Below, one piece after another: positions 16,797 to 24,967 of a DNA stretch of 64,000 nucleotides. A program made the translations under genes and the position numbers. Positions within the stretch are counted from its first letter, which is position 1, and every line of letters begins with the position of its first letter. Below the pieces are notes generated by a model, which had not been told where the DNA came from, searched no databases, and saw only the letters and a program-made list of their open reading frames with translations. The DNA comes from Arthrobacter sp. H-02-3 (lineage in GTDB: Bacteria; Actinomycetota; Actinomycetes; Actinomycetales; Micrococcaceae): positions 1 through 64,000 of the forward strand of contig NZ_PYUI01000024.1 in NCBI RefSeq assembly GCF_003097355.1. Direction: 5' to 3'.

Positions 16797-17263
16797 ATTC
16801 GACACCTTCGCAGCAGCGGGGCACCAAGGTTGCGTCATTCATCATCGGGGCGTTTGTGACGGCGTTGACGGCACTCAGCGTCGTCGGCTGCAGCCCGACG
16901 CCGGCAGCCGCCCCGGCCGACGGCGACCCTGCGGTCGTTGCCGAAGTGCCCGGCACGGACCTGCACCGGCTGACCCTCACCGAGCACGCCGTCCAACGCG
17001 TCGGAATCGAAACCGCCGCGACGGCCACGGATCCCCAGACGAAGAAGCTCACCGTCGCCTACGGGGCCGTAATCTATGACAGCACGGGCAAGACGTGGGT
17101 GTACACCAACCCCGAGCCCCGGGTCTACATCCGCCAGCCCATCACGGTCGAGCGCATCAACGGCGACGTCGCCGTCCTGACGGAGGGGCCTCCGGCCGGC
17201 ACCGTAGTGGTCACGACGGGGGCCGAGGAACTCTTCGGCGCTGAATTCGACACGGCCCACTGA
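16793..17263 (+). CDS. Minimal RND adaptor lipoprotein
   Basis: A 156-residue lipoprotein whose signal helix ends in the lipobox-like VVGC near residue 33. After a short Pro/Ala linker, the remaining 115 residues match only the C-terminal part of RND membrane-fusion proteins: beta-barrel and membrane-proximal strands (TLTEHAVQRVGIETAAT, KTWVYTNPEPRVYIRQPITV) and the family ending VVTTGAEELFGAEFDTAH. The helical hairpin and lipoyl domain that reach an outer-membrane channel are absent. That suits a Gram-positive cell with no outer membrane. ATG 16793 overlaps the upstream stop; the second RND gene starts two bases after its stop, so the three form one operon. Confidence 0.85.
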   Translation: MNSTPSQQRGTKVASFIIGAFVTALTALSVVGCSPTPAAAPADGDPAVVAEVPGTDLHRLTLTEHAVQRVGIETAATATDPQTKKLTVAYGAVIYDSTGKTWVYTNPEPRVYIRQPITVERINGDVAVLTEGPPAGTVVVTTGAEELFGAEFDTAH

Positions 17264-17264
17264 C

Positions 17265-20200
17265 ATGCGCTGGCTCATCGGGATCAGCCTCCGATTCAGG
17301 ACGATCGTCGTCGCCCTCGCCTGCGCCGTAATGCTGCTAGGTTCCCTGCAGTTGAGTGCCGCGTCCGTGGACGTCTTCCCCGAATTCGCCCCGCCCCGCG
17401 TGGAAATCCAGACCGCGTGCCTGGGGTTGACCGCCCAGGAAGTCGAAGAGCTCGTCAGCGTGCCGATCGAGGCCGCCGTGAGCGGCATGCCGGGTCTGGA
17501 CGAGCTGCGGTCAAAGTCCGTGCCGCAATTGTCGTCGATCGTGCTGGTTTTCCACCAGGGCACGGACCTGCTCAACGCCCGCCAGCTGGTGTCGGAACGG
17601 ATGGCCTCGGTAACCGCGGCGCTGCCCACCTGGGCGGCCCCGCCGGTGATGCTGCAGCCGCTGTCCTCGACCAGCCGGGTCATGAAGATCGGGATGACAT
17701 CCCAAGAGCACTCGCTCATCGAAATGTCGATGCTGTCCTACTGGACGATCCGGGCCCGGCTGCTGCGGGTACCTGGTGTGGCCAACGTGGCCATCTGGGG
17801 TGAGCGGCTCCAGATGCTGCAGGTGCAGGTTGAACCTGACAAGCTCAAGGCCCAGAACGTCTCCCTCAACCAGGTTATGGAAGTCACCGCCGGCGCCCTG
17901 GACGCCGGTCTGCTGAAATACTCGCCCGGACGGTTCATCGGAACAGGCGGCTTCATCGACAGCCCCACCCAGAGGATGGGCATCCGTCACGTCCAGCCGA
18001 TCCAGACCCCTGCAGACCTGGCCCAGGTGACCATTCGGGAAAAGGACGGGGTGGCACTGCATCTGGGCGATGTGGCCCAGGTCGTGGAGGACCATCAGCC
18101 GCTCATTGGTGACGCCGTGATCAACAACGGCCACGGGCTCATGCTGATCGTCGAGAAGCTGCCCTGGGGCAACACCCTGGATGTGACCAAGGGCGTCGAG
18201 GAGGCCCTGCACGAACTGCAGCCGGGCCTGAGCGGCATCAACTTCGACACCACGATCTTCCGCCCCGCCAGCTTCGTTGAGGAGGCGATCTCCAACCTCA
18301 GTGTCGCGCTGCTGCTGGGCTGCCTGCTGGTCGTCATGATCCTCGTCGCGTTCCTCTTCCAATGGCGCACGGCATTGATCAGCCTCATCGCCATTCCGCT
18401 GTCCCTGCTCACAGCCGCACTGGTGCTGTATTTCACGTCCAGTTCGATCAACACGATGGTCCTGGCGGGGCTGGTGATCGCCGTCGGCGTCGTGGTCGAT
18501 GACGCGATCATCGACGTCGAGAACATCATGCGCCGGCTCCGGCAACACCGCGCCGCGGGTGCTAAGGGCTCCGGCGGTGACGAATCCGCGTCGTCGGTGG
18601 TCCTGCGGGCCTCGCTCGAGATGCGGAGCCCGATCGTGTACGCGACGCTGATCATCGTTGTCGCGGCCGTGCCGATCTTCTTCCTGGACGGGCTCACGGG
18701 CGTCTTCTTCCGCCCGCTCGCCGTCGCCTACACCCTGGCTGTCCTCGCCTCCATGCTCGTGGCGCTGACTGTCACACCGGCCCTGGCCCTGATCCTTCTG
18801 GGCAACGCCAAACTCGAAGAACGCGACCCTCCCCTGGTCCGTGTGCTCAAACGCGGCTACCACGCCGCCCTGTCCAAGACCATGAACAGGCCCCGGTACG
18901 GCTATGCGGGTTTTGGGGTGCTGGCGGTGGTGGGCCTGGTCATCGCTCCCCTGATGGGCTCGTCCCTGTTCCCCACTTTCAAGGAACGGGACTTCCTGAT
19001 GCACTGGGTCTCGCAGCCGGGAACCTCTGCCGCGGAGGAATACCGGATCGCGCAGCGTGGCTGCGAGGAATTCCTCAAGGTCCCCGGTGTCCTGAACTGC
19101 GGGACGCACATTGGGCAGGCGTTCGCCGCGGACGAGATCGTCGGTGTCAATGCCGGCGAACACTGGATCAGCATCGACCGCCACGCCGATTACGACAAGA
19201 CGGTCGCCGCCATCCAGGAAGTGGTCGACGGCTACCCTGGACTGCACCGCGACGTCCAAACATATCTGAAGGAGCGCATCGAAGAGGTCATCACCGGCGC
19301 CAGCGAGCCCATCCTGGTCCGGGTGTACGGGGACGATTTGAACGTGCTGCGGGAACAGGCGCAGCGGGTCAAGACAATTTTGGACGGGATTCCGGGCACC
19401 GAAGACGCGCATGTCTCCCTTGAAGTGGAGGTCCCCCAGATCGCCGTCACGGTTAACCTGGCCGCGGCGCAAAAGTACGGGCTCAAGCCCGGCGACGTCC
19501 GGCGCGCAGCGGCGACGCTCGTGGCGGGCGAAGAAGTCGGGGACGTCTTCCGCGACGGCCGGGCCTACGACGTCCAGGTCTGGAGCACCCCGGCAACCCG
19601 GTCCAGCGTCACCAGCATTGAAGACCTGCCCATCGACACGCCCAGCGGACAGCGGGTGCGCCTGGCCGACGTCGCGAGCGTGAGCCTGGTGCCGACGCCG
19701 AACCAGATCGACCGCACCAACGGATCCCGCCGCGTGGAAGTGGGATCCTTCCTGGCCAAGGGGGCAGACCTGGGAAAGGTGGTTGGGGCGCTGCAGTCGC
19801 GGCTGGAGAACCTGAACCTGCCGACCGGCTACAGCGTGCAGCTGCTCGGCGAGTACACCGAACGCGAAGCGGCAACCAACCGCCTGATGATTTTCTCCGC
19901 GGCGGCGCTTGCCGTGATCCTCCTGCTGCTGCAGGCGTCCTTCCGGAGCTGGCGGCTGGCATTCCTGTCGCTGCTGACGCTGCCGGTGGCCCTGGTGGGC
20001 GGCGTCATAGCCGCCTACATGACCGGCGGGGTCCTGTCCCTCGGGTCCCTCGTTGGCTTCCTCACGGTGATGGGGATCGCCGCCCGCAATGGCATCCTGC
20101 TGATCAACCACTGCCAGTATCTGGAGATGCATGAGGGCGAGACCTTCGGCCGGCCTCTGGTGATGCGCGGGGCGGCGGAGCGGCTCTCGCCGATCCTCAT

Positions 20201-20420
20201 GACCACCCTGGCCACCGGGCTGGCGCTGGTGCCGCTGGTTGTCATGGGCAACATCCCCGGCCATGAAATTGAACACCCCATGGCCGTCGTCATCCTGGGC
20301 GGCCTGGTCACCTCCACCCTGCTCAATCTGTTCATCGTTCCCTCGCTCTATCTCCGGTTCGCCAAATCCAAGAAGACACGTCAGAAGGAACGCGCGGCCG
20401 CCGGCCCGGCGACCGTTTGA
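17265..20420 (+). CDS. HME-type RND transporter permease, second of two
   Basis: A 1051-residue RND protein with an intact TM4 motif (GVVVDDAIIDVENIMRRLR), the HME-type N-terminal loop (SAASVDVFPEFAPPRVEIQT), and 12 predicted helices separated by two large outer loops near residues 35-335 and 555-860. TM10-12 carry the expected GIAARNGILLINHCQYLE and GLALVPLVVMGNIPGHEIEHP. It is the last gene of the permease-adaptor-permease operon and starts one base after the adaptor stop. Two different permeases with one adaptor suggest a heteromeric pump, as in MdtBC, with this subunit carrying the proton relay. The substrate is unknown; no metal regulator lies nearby. Confidence 0.9.
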   Translation: MRWLIGISLRFRTIVVALACAVMLLGSLQLSAASVDVFPEFAPPRVEIQTACLGLTAQEVEELVSVPIEAAVSGMPGLDELRSKSVPQLSSIVLVFHQGTDLLNARQLVSERMASVTAALPTWAAPPVMLQPLSSTSRVMKIGMTSQEHSLIEMSMLSYWTIRARLLRVPGVANVAIWGERLQMLQVQVEPDKLKAQNVSLNQVMEVTAGALDAGLLKYSPGRFIGTGGFIDSPTQRMGIRHVQPIQTPADLAQVTIREKDGVALHLGDVAQVVEDHQPLIGDAVINNGHGLMLIVEKLPWGNTLDVTKGVEEALHELQPGLSGINFDTTIFRPASFVEEAISNLSVALLLGCLLVVMILVAFLFQWRTALISLIAIPLSLLTAALVLYFTSSSINTMVLAGLVIAVGVVVDDAIIDVENIMRRLRQHRAAGAKGSGGDESASSVVLRASLEMRSPIVYATLIIVVAAVPIFFLDGLTGVFFRPLAVAYTLAVLASMLVALTVTPALALILLGNAKLEERDPPLVRVLKRGYHAALSKTMNRPRYGYAGFGVLAVVGLVIAPLMGSSLFPTFKERDFLMHWVSQPGTSAAEEYRIAQRGCEEFLKVPGVLNCGTHIGQAFAADEIVGVNAGEHWISIDRHADYDKTVAAIQEVVDGYPGLHRDVQTYLKERIEEVITGASEPILVRVYGDDLNVLREQAQRVKTILDGIPGTEDAHVSLEVEVPQIAVTVNLAAAQKYGLKPGDVRRAAATLVAGEEVGDVFRDGRAYDVQVWSTPATRSSVTSIEDLPIDTPSGQRVRLADVASVSLVPTPNQIDRTNGSRRVEVGSFLAKGADLGKVVGALQSRLENLNLPTGYSVQLLGEYTEREAATNRLMIFSAAALAVILLLLQASFRSWRLAFLSLLTLPVALVGGVIAAYMTGGVLSLGSLVGFLTVMGIAARNGILLINHCQYLEMHEGETFGRPLVMRGAAERLSPILMTTLATGLALVPLVVMGNIPGHEIEHPMAVVILGGLVTSTLLNLFIVPSLYLRFAKSKKTRQKERAAAGPATV

Positions 20421-20463
20421 CCCCGGCTACGGGCCGGCCTGGAACCCCGCAAAGGAATGTCCG

Positions 20464-21357
20464 ATGTTGCACAAGAACATAGCCGTAGTCAGTTGCCTCG
20501 TGGCGTTACCGCTGTCACTCTTCACGGCTGGTGCAGCGGAGGCCGGCACCGGCCCCGCGCCGGCCCGCGCCTCGACCGCGACCGCGACAGACTGCGGCCC
20601 GGGTTCGCTGCCCGACTTCAACGCCGGAAGCTTCCCCCACGAGCCTACGGTGGACAACACCTGGCTTCCCATGAAGCCGGGAACCCGCTCCGAGTTCACC
20701 GGCACCGTCACGGACCTCACCACGAGTCCGCCGGAGGTCCACACGCACCGCGTGGTGTCGATCGTGACGGGACTGACAAAGGAGATCGACGGAGTCCGCA
20801 CGGTGGTCCTGTGGGACCGCGATTACTCGGACGGAGTCCTTGGGGAATCCGAACTGGCCTTCTTCGCTCAGACCGAAAAGGGAGCCGTCTGGCTCCTGGG
20901 TGAGTACCCGGAGGAGTTCGACGCCGGAAAGTTTACCGGCGCTCCGAACACGTTCATCTCGGGAGTCGACAAGGCACGGGCAGGCATCGCCATGTTGGCG
21001 CACCCCGCAAAAGGATTTGGACCCTATACGCAGGCGTCAGCGCCCTCGATTGGTTTCCTGGACTGCGCCCAGGTGGTCAGCCGGAAAGCCAATATCCTGA
21101 AGATCGACGAATTCAACCCGCTGGACGGGGCATCTGTCGGCCACCAGCAAAAGTACTACCGCGCCGGCGTGGGGAGCTTCAAAGTCACGGCGTCCAGCGG
21201 GGACAGCCAGGAGTTCCTCAACCTCGTCTCGACCACGATGCTTGATGCGGCCGCCCTGGCCGCCGTCAACAAGCGTGCGCTGGCCCAGGATCGCCACGGC
21301 TATACGGTCAGTCCTGACGTCTACGGCACCACCGAAAGGGCCTGTGCCGGTTCCTAA
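20464..21357 (+). CDS. Exported protein of unknown function
   Basis: This 297-residue protein has a Sec signal peptide (residues about 1-28, ending AAEAG) followed by DCGPGSLPDFNAGSFPHEPTV and a predicted all-beta domain (GTRSEFTGTVTDLT, THRVVSIVTGLTKEIDGVRTV, VVLWDRDYSDGVL). It includes a WLLGEYPEEFDAGKF segment and three scattered Cys residues. I do not recognise the family. The ATG has AAAGGAA 8 bases upstream. It follows the RND operon by 43 bp on the same strand and may be read from it, so an accessory role in that export system is possible but not shown. Confidence 0.75.
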   Translation: MLHKNIAVVSCLVALPLSLFTAGAAEAGTGPAPARASTATATDCGPGSLPDFNAGSFPHEPTVDNTWLPMKPGTRSEFTGTVTDLTTSPPEVHTHRVVSIVTGLTKEIDGVRTVVLWDRDYSDGVLGESELAFFAQTEKGAVWLLGEYPEEFDAGKFTGAPNTFISGVDKARAGIAMLAHPAKGFGPYTQASAPSIGFLDCAQVVSRKANILKIDEFNPLDGASVGHQQKYYRAGVGSFKVTASSGDSQEFLNLVSTTMLDAAALAAVNKRALAQDRHGYTVSPDVYGTTERACAGS

Positions 21358-21370
21358 CAGCCGTCATTGC

Positions 21371-22531
21371 TCAGAACAACGCGGCGGTCACCGTCCGGGT
21401 GAGCTGCTGAATGATCGCCGTACGGGGGCCCATGTCCGAGTAGTCGCGGCCGCGCGTGTACACGACGAACACGAAGGCGCGGCCGTCCTTGTTGAGGACA
21501 CTGGCATCATGCAGGTTTCCGAACAGCAGCCCGTACTTGTGGTGAACCCCTATGCCGGGCGGAACCGCGGGCGGGATCAGGGTCTCGTAGTTGGTGTTCT
21601 GCATGTAGGACAACAACTGGGCCGTGTTGCGCGCATTGAGCAGCTGCCCCGTGTAGAGCAGGTAGAGGGTCCGCGCCATCTCCTCCGGGGTCAGCAGGTT
21701 CACCGTGAAGTCGTAGCCGATCCCGATTGACGCGGCGTAAGCCGTCATCCGCTGCTGACCGACAGCCCGAAGTATCAGGAGCCATGAATCGTTATTGCTC
21801 TGCTGAACCATCTGGCGGATCTGGGCCCCGGCCGTCGAGGCGCCCAACGGGGCACTCAGCGAGGCGCGGCCGGTCTCGACGAGGTGGTAATAGGCCGACG
21901 CGGCAAGGATCTTGGCTGTACTGGCGGCCACAAAATTGCCCTCGACCCCGTAGCCGTGGACCACGCCGTCCGAGACATCGATCAACGACACCCCCAGTGC
22001 ATACGCGCTGTTGGCCGCGATGATCGCGTTGATCCGGCTGCCCAGTTCGGGAGTGATCGTCGGGACCGTGACGGCAGCGACGGGCTCGCCGGCGATTTCC
22101 GGAGGCGTCGTGACGGAGGGAGCGGCAGTACCGGAGGCCGCGGGCGGCGTGACAGTGGGGGCGGCAGTCGCGGACGAGGCGGGGATGGTCGGAGCAGTGG
22201 TTTCCGGCCCGGTAGTTTCCGGCACGGTAGCTTCCGGCGCGGCCGCTTGGCTGGCGTCAGTGACTGCCGGCGATGCCTGCGCCGTGAGCGGGGCCGTGAC
22301 GGCGCTACCGGAAGCCGCAGCGGCCGCGGGCTCATCCGGGATCCCCGGCAGCCCCGCCTGGCCGCTCGCGTAGACGCTGCCGGTCATCGCCAGGGCGACT
22401 GCGACGGCGGCCGCCGTCAGGTACTGCGGCCGGATCCTTCCCACCCGCCAGGCGAGGGGCCAGGGCCCGGGCTTCGACCCGTCGGCGGCCCGGTGCCCGC
22501 CGGACCCGTAATGGCGCGCCGGCTCAGTCAT
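21371..22531 (-). CDS. Exported serine hydrolase, class A beta-lactamase-like
   Basis: About 386 residues. A cytoplasmic N-terminus precedes an anchor or signal helix (residues about 38-60), then a 100-residue Ala/Pro/Thr/Val linker and a penicillin-recognising domain. The catalytic SxxK is in VAASTAKILA, the second motif is SNN within QQSNNDSW (in place of SDN), and HKYGLLFG supplies the KxG element. It acts outside the membrane, probably as a beta-lactamase-like or DD-peptidase-like enzyme. The Lys-Tyr-Gly in place of KTG and the long linker fit a wall-associated hydrolase more than a classical beta-lactamase. Start ATG 22531 has GGGGAA 6 bases upstream. Confidence 0.85.
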   Translation of the reverse strand: MTEPARHYGSGGHRAADGSKPGPWPLAWRVGRIRPQYLTAAAVAVALAMTGSVYASGQAGLPGIPDEPAAAAASGSAVTAPLTAQASPAVTDASQAAAPEATVPETTGPETTAPTIPASSATAAPTVTPPAASGTAAPSVTTPPEIAGEPVAAVTVPTITPELGSRINAIIAANSAYALGVSLIDVSDGVVHGYGVEGNFVAASTAKILAASAYYHLVETGRASLSAPLGASTAGAQIRQMVQQSNNDSWLLILRAVGQQRMTAYAASIGIGYDFTVNLLTPEEMARTLYLLYTGQLLNARNTAQLLSYMQNTNYETLIPPAVPPGIGVHHKYGLLFGNLHDASVLNKDGRAFVFVVYTRGRDYSDMGPRTAIIQQLTRTVTAALF

Positions 22532-22679
22532 GCGGAATTCCCCGGGGCATCTGTTCGAAAACGTTCGCAGGCATGTTTCTCCCTCGGACGGCGACTGGCC
22601 GCTGTGGGGCACTAAAGTCCCTGAATTCTGCACCCTCCCCTGACCCCGCGCAAGGGCCTGGCCGTGGGAAAAGCTGCGA

Positions 22680-23888
22680 TCAGCCGGTGAGCTCCCGCCG
22701 TCGAAATCCCAGTTCCCGCTGCGCACCGCGCAGCGGCGACCCGGTGAACGGCAGGTCCTCCAGCCTGACGGTGCCTGCGGCGGCGAGCGCGGTCCTGTTG
22801 GCCGAGGCCGCCGCTCTCGGCGGAAGGCCCAGCGTGGCGGCGAACTCTGCCCAGTGCCTCGCCTTGAGGTTCCTGGTCTTCCCCGAGACGGGCAGCGCGA
22901 GGGTTTCGTCGCCGTAGAGGAGGGTGCACGGGACGTCGAAGACCGGGGCGATGGTGCGTCCCGGTCCGTCCCCGAGGACGGCCAGGTTCTTGGCATGGAG
23001 GTCACCGTTGCCGGTCAGCCAGGCAAAGACAAACTGCAGGTAGAGGTTGCGGCTCGCGACCACCGGTGCCTTGCAGATCCCGGCCAGGGCCGCTGCCACC
23101 TGCTCCGAGCTGACGCCGTACTTCGCCGCCGGGGGCAGTCCCAGCACCTGGGTGCCGTCCTCCAGGGGAAGCCGGATCCAGTCGCCGGCCGGATTCCTGA
23201 CGCGGTCGAACCGTTCCACCAGCAGACCGGGGAGGCCGTTCCGGTCCGCGATGACCCGGCTCTTGGCCACAGGGATCTTCAGCGACTTCGCGGCGCGCAA
23301 ATGAGCGGCCTCGTTGACCACCAGATGCGGATGTTCCGGCGGGTCCAGTTTGAGCACGTAGCGGTGCCCGCGCAGGGCGAGCGGCGTCGTCAGCATCGAG
23401 GCGCTGGTCTTCCGCTGGACCCCCGGCAGGCCGTGCAGGTCCACCGTGTTGGCCAGCACGGAAAAGTCGAGTTCCTCCGGCCGGGACGTGTCGGCCAGGC
23501 TGGGCGGTTCCGCCGGAGGGGCACCCGCGGGGACCACCTGAACATCCCCCGGCACGTCCGCCCCCACGGCAAGCAGGAGGGTGAGTTCGTCGTCGAAGCT
23601 GGTCTTGGTCGCGTTCTTCAAGACCGTGAGCCGGTGCCCCTCCGGCAGGAGTCCGGCGAAAAACGCCGGCAACGCCCCGGCAGTGCTCTCCACCGCTGCC
23701 GCGGACAGCGGGAGGGAGACAGCCACGGGAGGCAGGCCGGACGTGAGATAGTCCGGGAGATAGTCGAACCTCACCGCGCCGGAATCGGTCCGGCTCAGGT
23801 GTCCGGCCAAAATGCCGCTCTTATATACGTCCGCGGACCGGACGAACTTCAGGTCCTGCAGGTCCCCCGGCGCCAGGACCCCCATCAC
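22680..23888 (-). CDS. hipA: HipA-family serine/threonine kinase toxin
   Basis: A 402-residue HipA-like kinase. The N-terminal Couple_hipA domain (VYKSGILAGHLSRTDSG, YLTSGLPPVAVSLPL) is followed by the kinase core. The nucleotide-loop segment LPGVQRKTSASM corresponds to the family GxQxK loop, and WLTGNGDLHAKNLAVLG holds the catalytic Asp and metal-binding Asn. In other bacteria HipA phosphorylates glutamyl-tRNA synthetase and induces dormancy; here the target is inferred only. It overlaps hipB by four bases (ATGA), so antitoxin and toxin are translated together, antitoxin first. Full-length with all motifs intact, it should be active. Confidence 0.92.
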   Translation of the reverse strand: MMGVLAPGDLQDLKFVRSADVYKSGILAGHLSRTDSGAVRFDYLPDYLTSGLPPVAVSLPLSAAAVESTAGALPAFFAGLLPEGHRLTVLKNATKTSFDDELTLLLAVGADVPGDVQVVPAGAPPAEPPSLADTSRPEELDFSVLANTVDLHGLPGVQRKTSASMLTTPLALRGHRYVLKLDPPEHPHLVVNEAAHLRAAKSLKIPVAKSRVIADRNGLPGLLVERFDRVRNPAGDWIRLPLEDGTQVLGLPPAAKYGVSSEQVAAALAGICKAPVVASRNLYLQFVFAWLTGNGDLHAKNLAVLGDGPGRTIAPVFDVPCTLLYGDETLALPVSGKTRNLKARHWAEFAATLGLPPRAAASANRTALAAAGTVRLEDLPFTGSPLRGAQRELGFRRRELTG

Positions 23889-24082
23889 TGCACCGTCAGA
23901 TGCAGGCCCAGGACATTGCTGACGGCGATGACGGCCTGCAGCGACGGGTTGCCGCTTCCCGTCTCGATGGCCCGGACGGTGCGCACCGAAGTTCCCGCCA
24001 GGTGGGCCAGGTCCTCCTGCGTGATTCCAGCGTCCTTGCGGGCGCTCCGGATGCCCGCAGCCACTGACAAAACATCACTCAT
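23885..24082 (-). CDS. hipB: HipB-like XRE-family antitoxin and autorepressor
   Basis: A 65-residue protein that is almost entirely one helix-turn-helix (residues 8-60: IRSARKDAGITQEDLAHLAG, TSVRTVRAIETGSGNPSLQ). It would bind HipA and repress the operon as a dimer. I start it at ATG 24082, with GGGAGG about 11 bases upstream; a longer in-frame reading toward 24454 runs antisense through the next gene and is not credible. Four palindromic sites with exact spacing lie upstream and are the likely operators. Confidence 0.9.
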   Translation of the reverse strand: MSDVLSVAAGIRSARKDAGITQEDLAHLAGTSVRTVRAIETGSGNPSLQAVIAVSNVLGLHLTVQ

Positions 24083-24132
24083 AGCCGCGCCTGCCTCCCG
24101 TATTCCCCGCACGTATTTCCCGCACCTGAAGA

Positions 24133-24266
24133 GGCAGGATGCTGCCGCTTGGGCGAGTCGTGGCTCCCATCCTGCCTCAGCGGCTGCAATTCGGCAAGAT
24201 CCTGCCGGATCGGCGGTGGGGCGGGGGCTGGACATGACCGAAACCCCCAACCGGCAGGATTCTGCC
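24133..24266. promoter_or_regulatory. Array of GGCAnGATnCTGCC palindromes, likely HipB operators
   Basis: Three 14-bp sites are clear: GGCAGGATGCTGCC (24133-24146), GGCAAGATCCTGCC (24193-24206) and GGCAGGATTCTGCC (24253-24266). A degenerate site ending in ATCCTGCC occupies 24163-24176. Their centres fall at 24139.5, 24169.5, 24199.5 and 24259.5, exactly 30, 30 and 60 bp apart. The last overlaps the promoter of the divergent reductase gene, immediately before a TACGCT -10 element at 24271-24276. The first lies about 50 bp upstream of hipB. This is the expected position for autoregulation and for control of the neighbour. Confidence 0.75.
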
Positions 24267-24299
24267 GGGGTACGCTGGAAAAAACGCAAGGAGCGCCCG

Positions 24300-24857
24300 A
24301 TGCGGAAAATCGTTATGGCCATGCAGGTGTCCTTGGACGGGTTCTTTGAGGGCCCGGACCGGGACCTGAACTGGCACATGGTCGACGACGAACTGCACCG
24401 CCACTTCAACGAGCAGCTCGCCGCCATGGGCGCCTTCCTGGACGGCCGCGTCACCTACGAGCTGATGGCGGAGTTCTGGCCGACGGCGGACGCCGACCCT
24501 GATGTCAGCGCCCCGATGGCCGAGTTCGCCCACATCTGGCGGGAGATGCCCAAGATCGTGTATTCCCGGACGCTGACGACAGCCGGCTGGAACACCACTG
24601 TGGTGCCGGAGGTCGTGGCCGAAGAAGTCCTGGCGCTGAAGTCGCAGCCGGGCGGCGACCTGGCCCTTGGCGGAGCGAATCTCGCGGACACTTTCCGGCG
24701 GCTCGGACTGATCGACGAATACTGGCTGTACGTCCATCCGGTTCTCGTAGGACGGGGTAGTCCCCTGTTCAAGCCTGGGGACAAAACGGTCCGGCTCCGG
24801 CTATTGGAGACCCGGACCTTCGGCAACGGAGTGACCCTGCTGCGCTACGCCGCGTAA
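24300..24857 (+). CDS. Dihydrofolate-reductase-family (RibD C-terminal domain) reductase
   Basis: A 185-residue protein of the RibD_C/YyaP type: MRKIVMAMQVSLDGFFEGPD, LDGRVTYELMAEFWP, KIVYSRTLTTAGWNT, LALGGANLADTFRRLGLID and EYWLYVHPVLVGRGSPLF. These soluble proteins bind NADPH; the substrate is usually unknown and the assignment does not imply dihydrofolate reduction. ATG 24300 has AAGGAG 7 bases upstream. Its promoter region contains the last of the palindromes shared with hipB, so co-regulation with the toxin-antitoxin system is likely. Confidence 0.88.
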   Translation: MRKIVMAMQVSLDGFFEGPDRDLNWHMVDDELHRHFNEQLAAMGAFLDGRVTYELMAEFWPTADADPDVSAPMAEFAHIWREMPKIVYSRTLTTAGWNTTVVPEVVAEEVLALKSQPGGDLALGGANLADTFRRLGLIDEYWLYVHPVLVGRGSPLFKPGDKTVRLRLLETRTFGNGVTLLRYAA

Positions 24858-24885
24858 TCAGCCCTGCGGAACGTCCGGGCGGCAC

Positions 24886-24903
24886 TTCTTAAGCGTTTCT
24901 TAA
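24886..24903 (+). promoter_or_regulatory. TTCTTAA direct repeat with 11-bp period, candidate OmpR-type binding site
   Basis: TTCTTAA occurs at 24886-24892 and again at 24897-24903, starting exactly 11 bp apart. Tandem half-sites with this spacing are how OmpR/PhoB-family regulators usually bind. The repeat lies 65 bp before the PAP2 gene and heads an operon that encodes such a regulator, so autoregulation is the natural reading. It is an unusually AT-rich patch for this region. Confidence 0.5.
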
Positions 24904-24967
24904 TTGCCTCGCGGAAGAGTGGAAACCGGCGCCAACCTGGCGCCCTTGTCCCGAGTCGGAGGATCCC

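Noticed and set aside
17511..20276. A 921-codon open frame antisense to the second RND permease
   Set aside because: Long antisense frames are expected in GC-rich DNA with strong third-position bias. Its translation is rich in Arg/Gly/His with no domain, and the plus strand has a full RND protein.
24133..24266. Regularly spaced sites considered as a CRISPR-like array
   Set aside because: The repeats are 14 bp palindromes with unequal gaps (30, 30, 60) and no spacer-repeat structure; operators explain them better.
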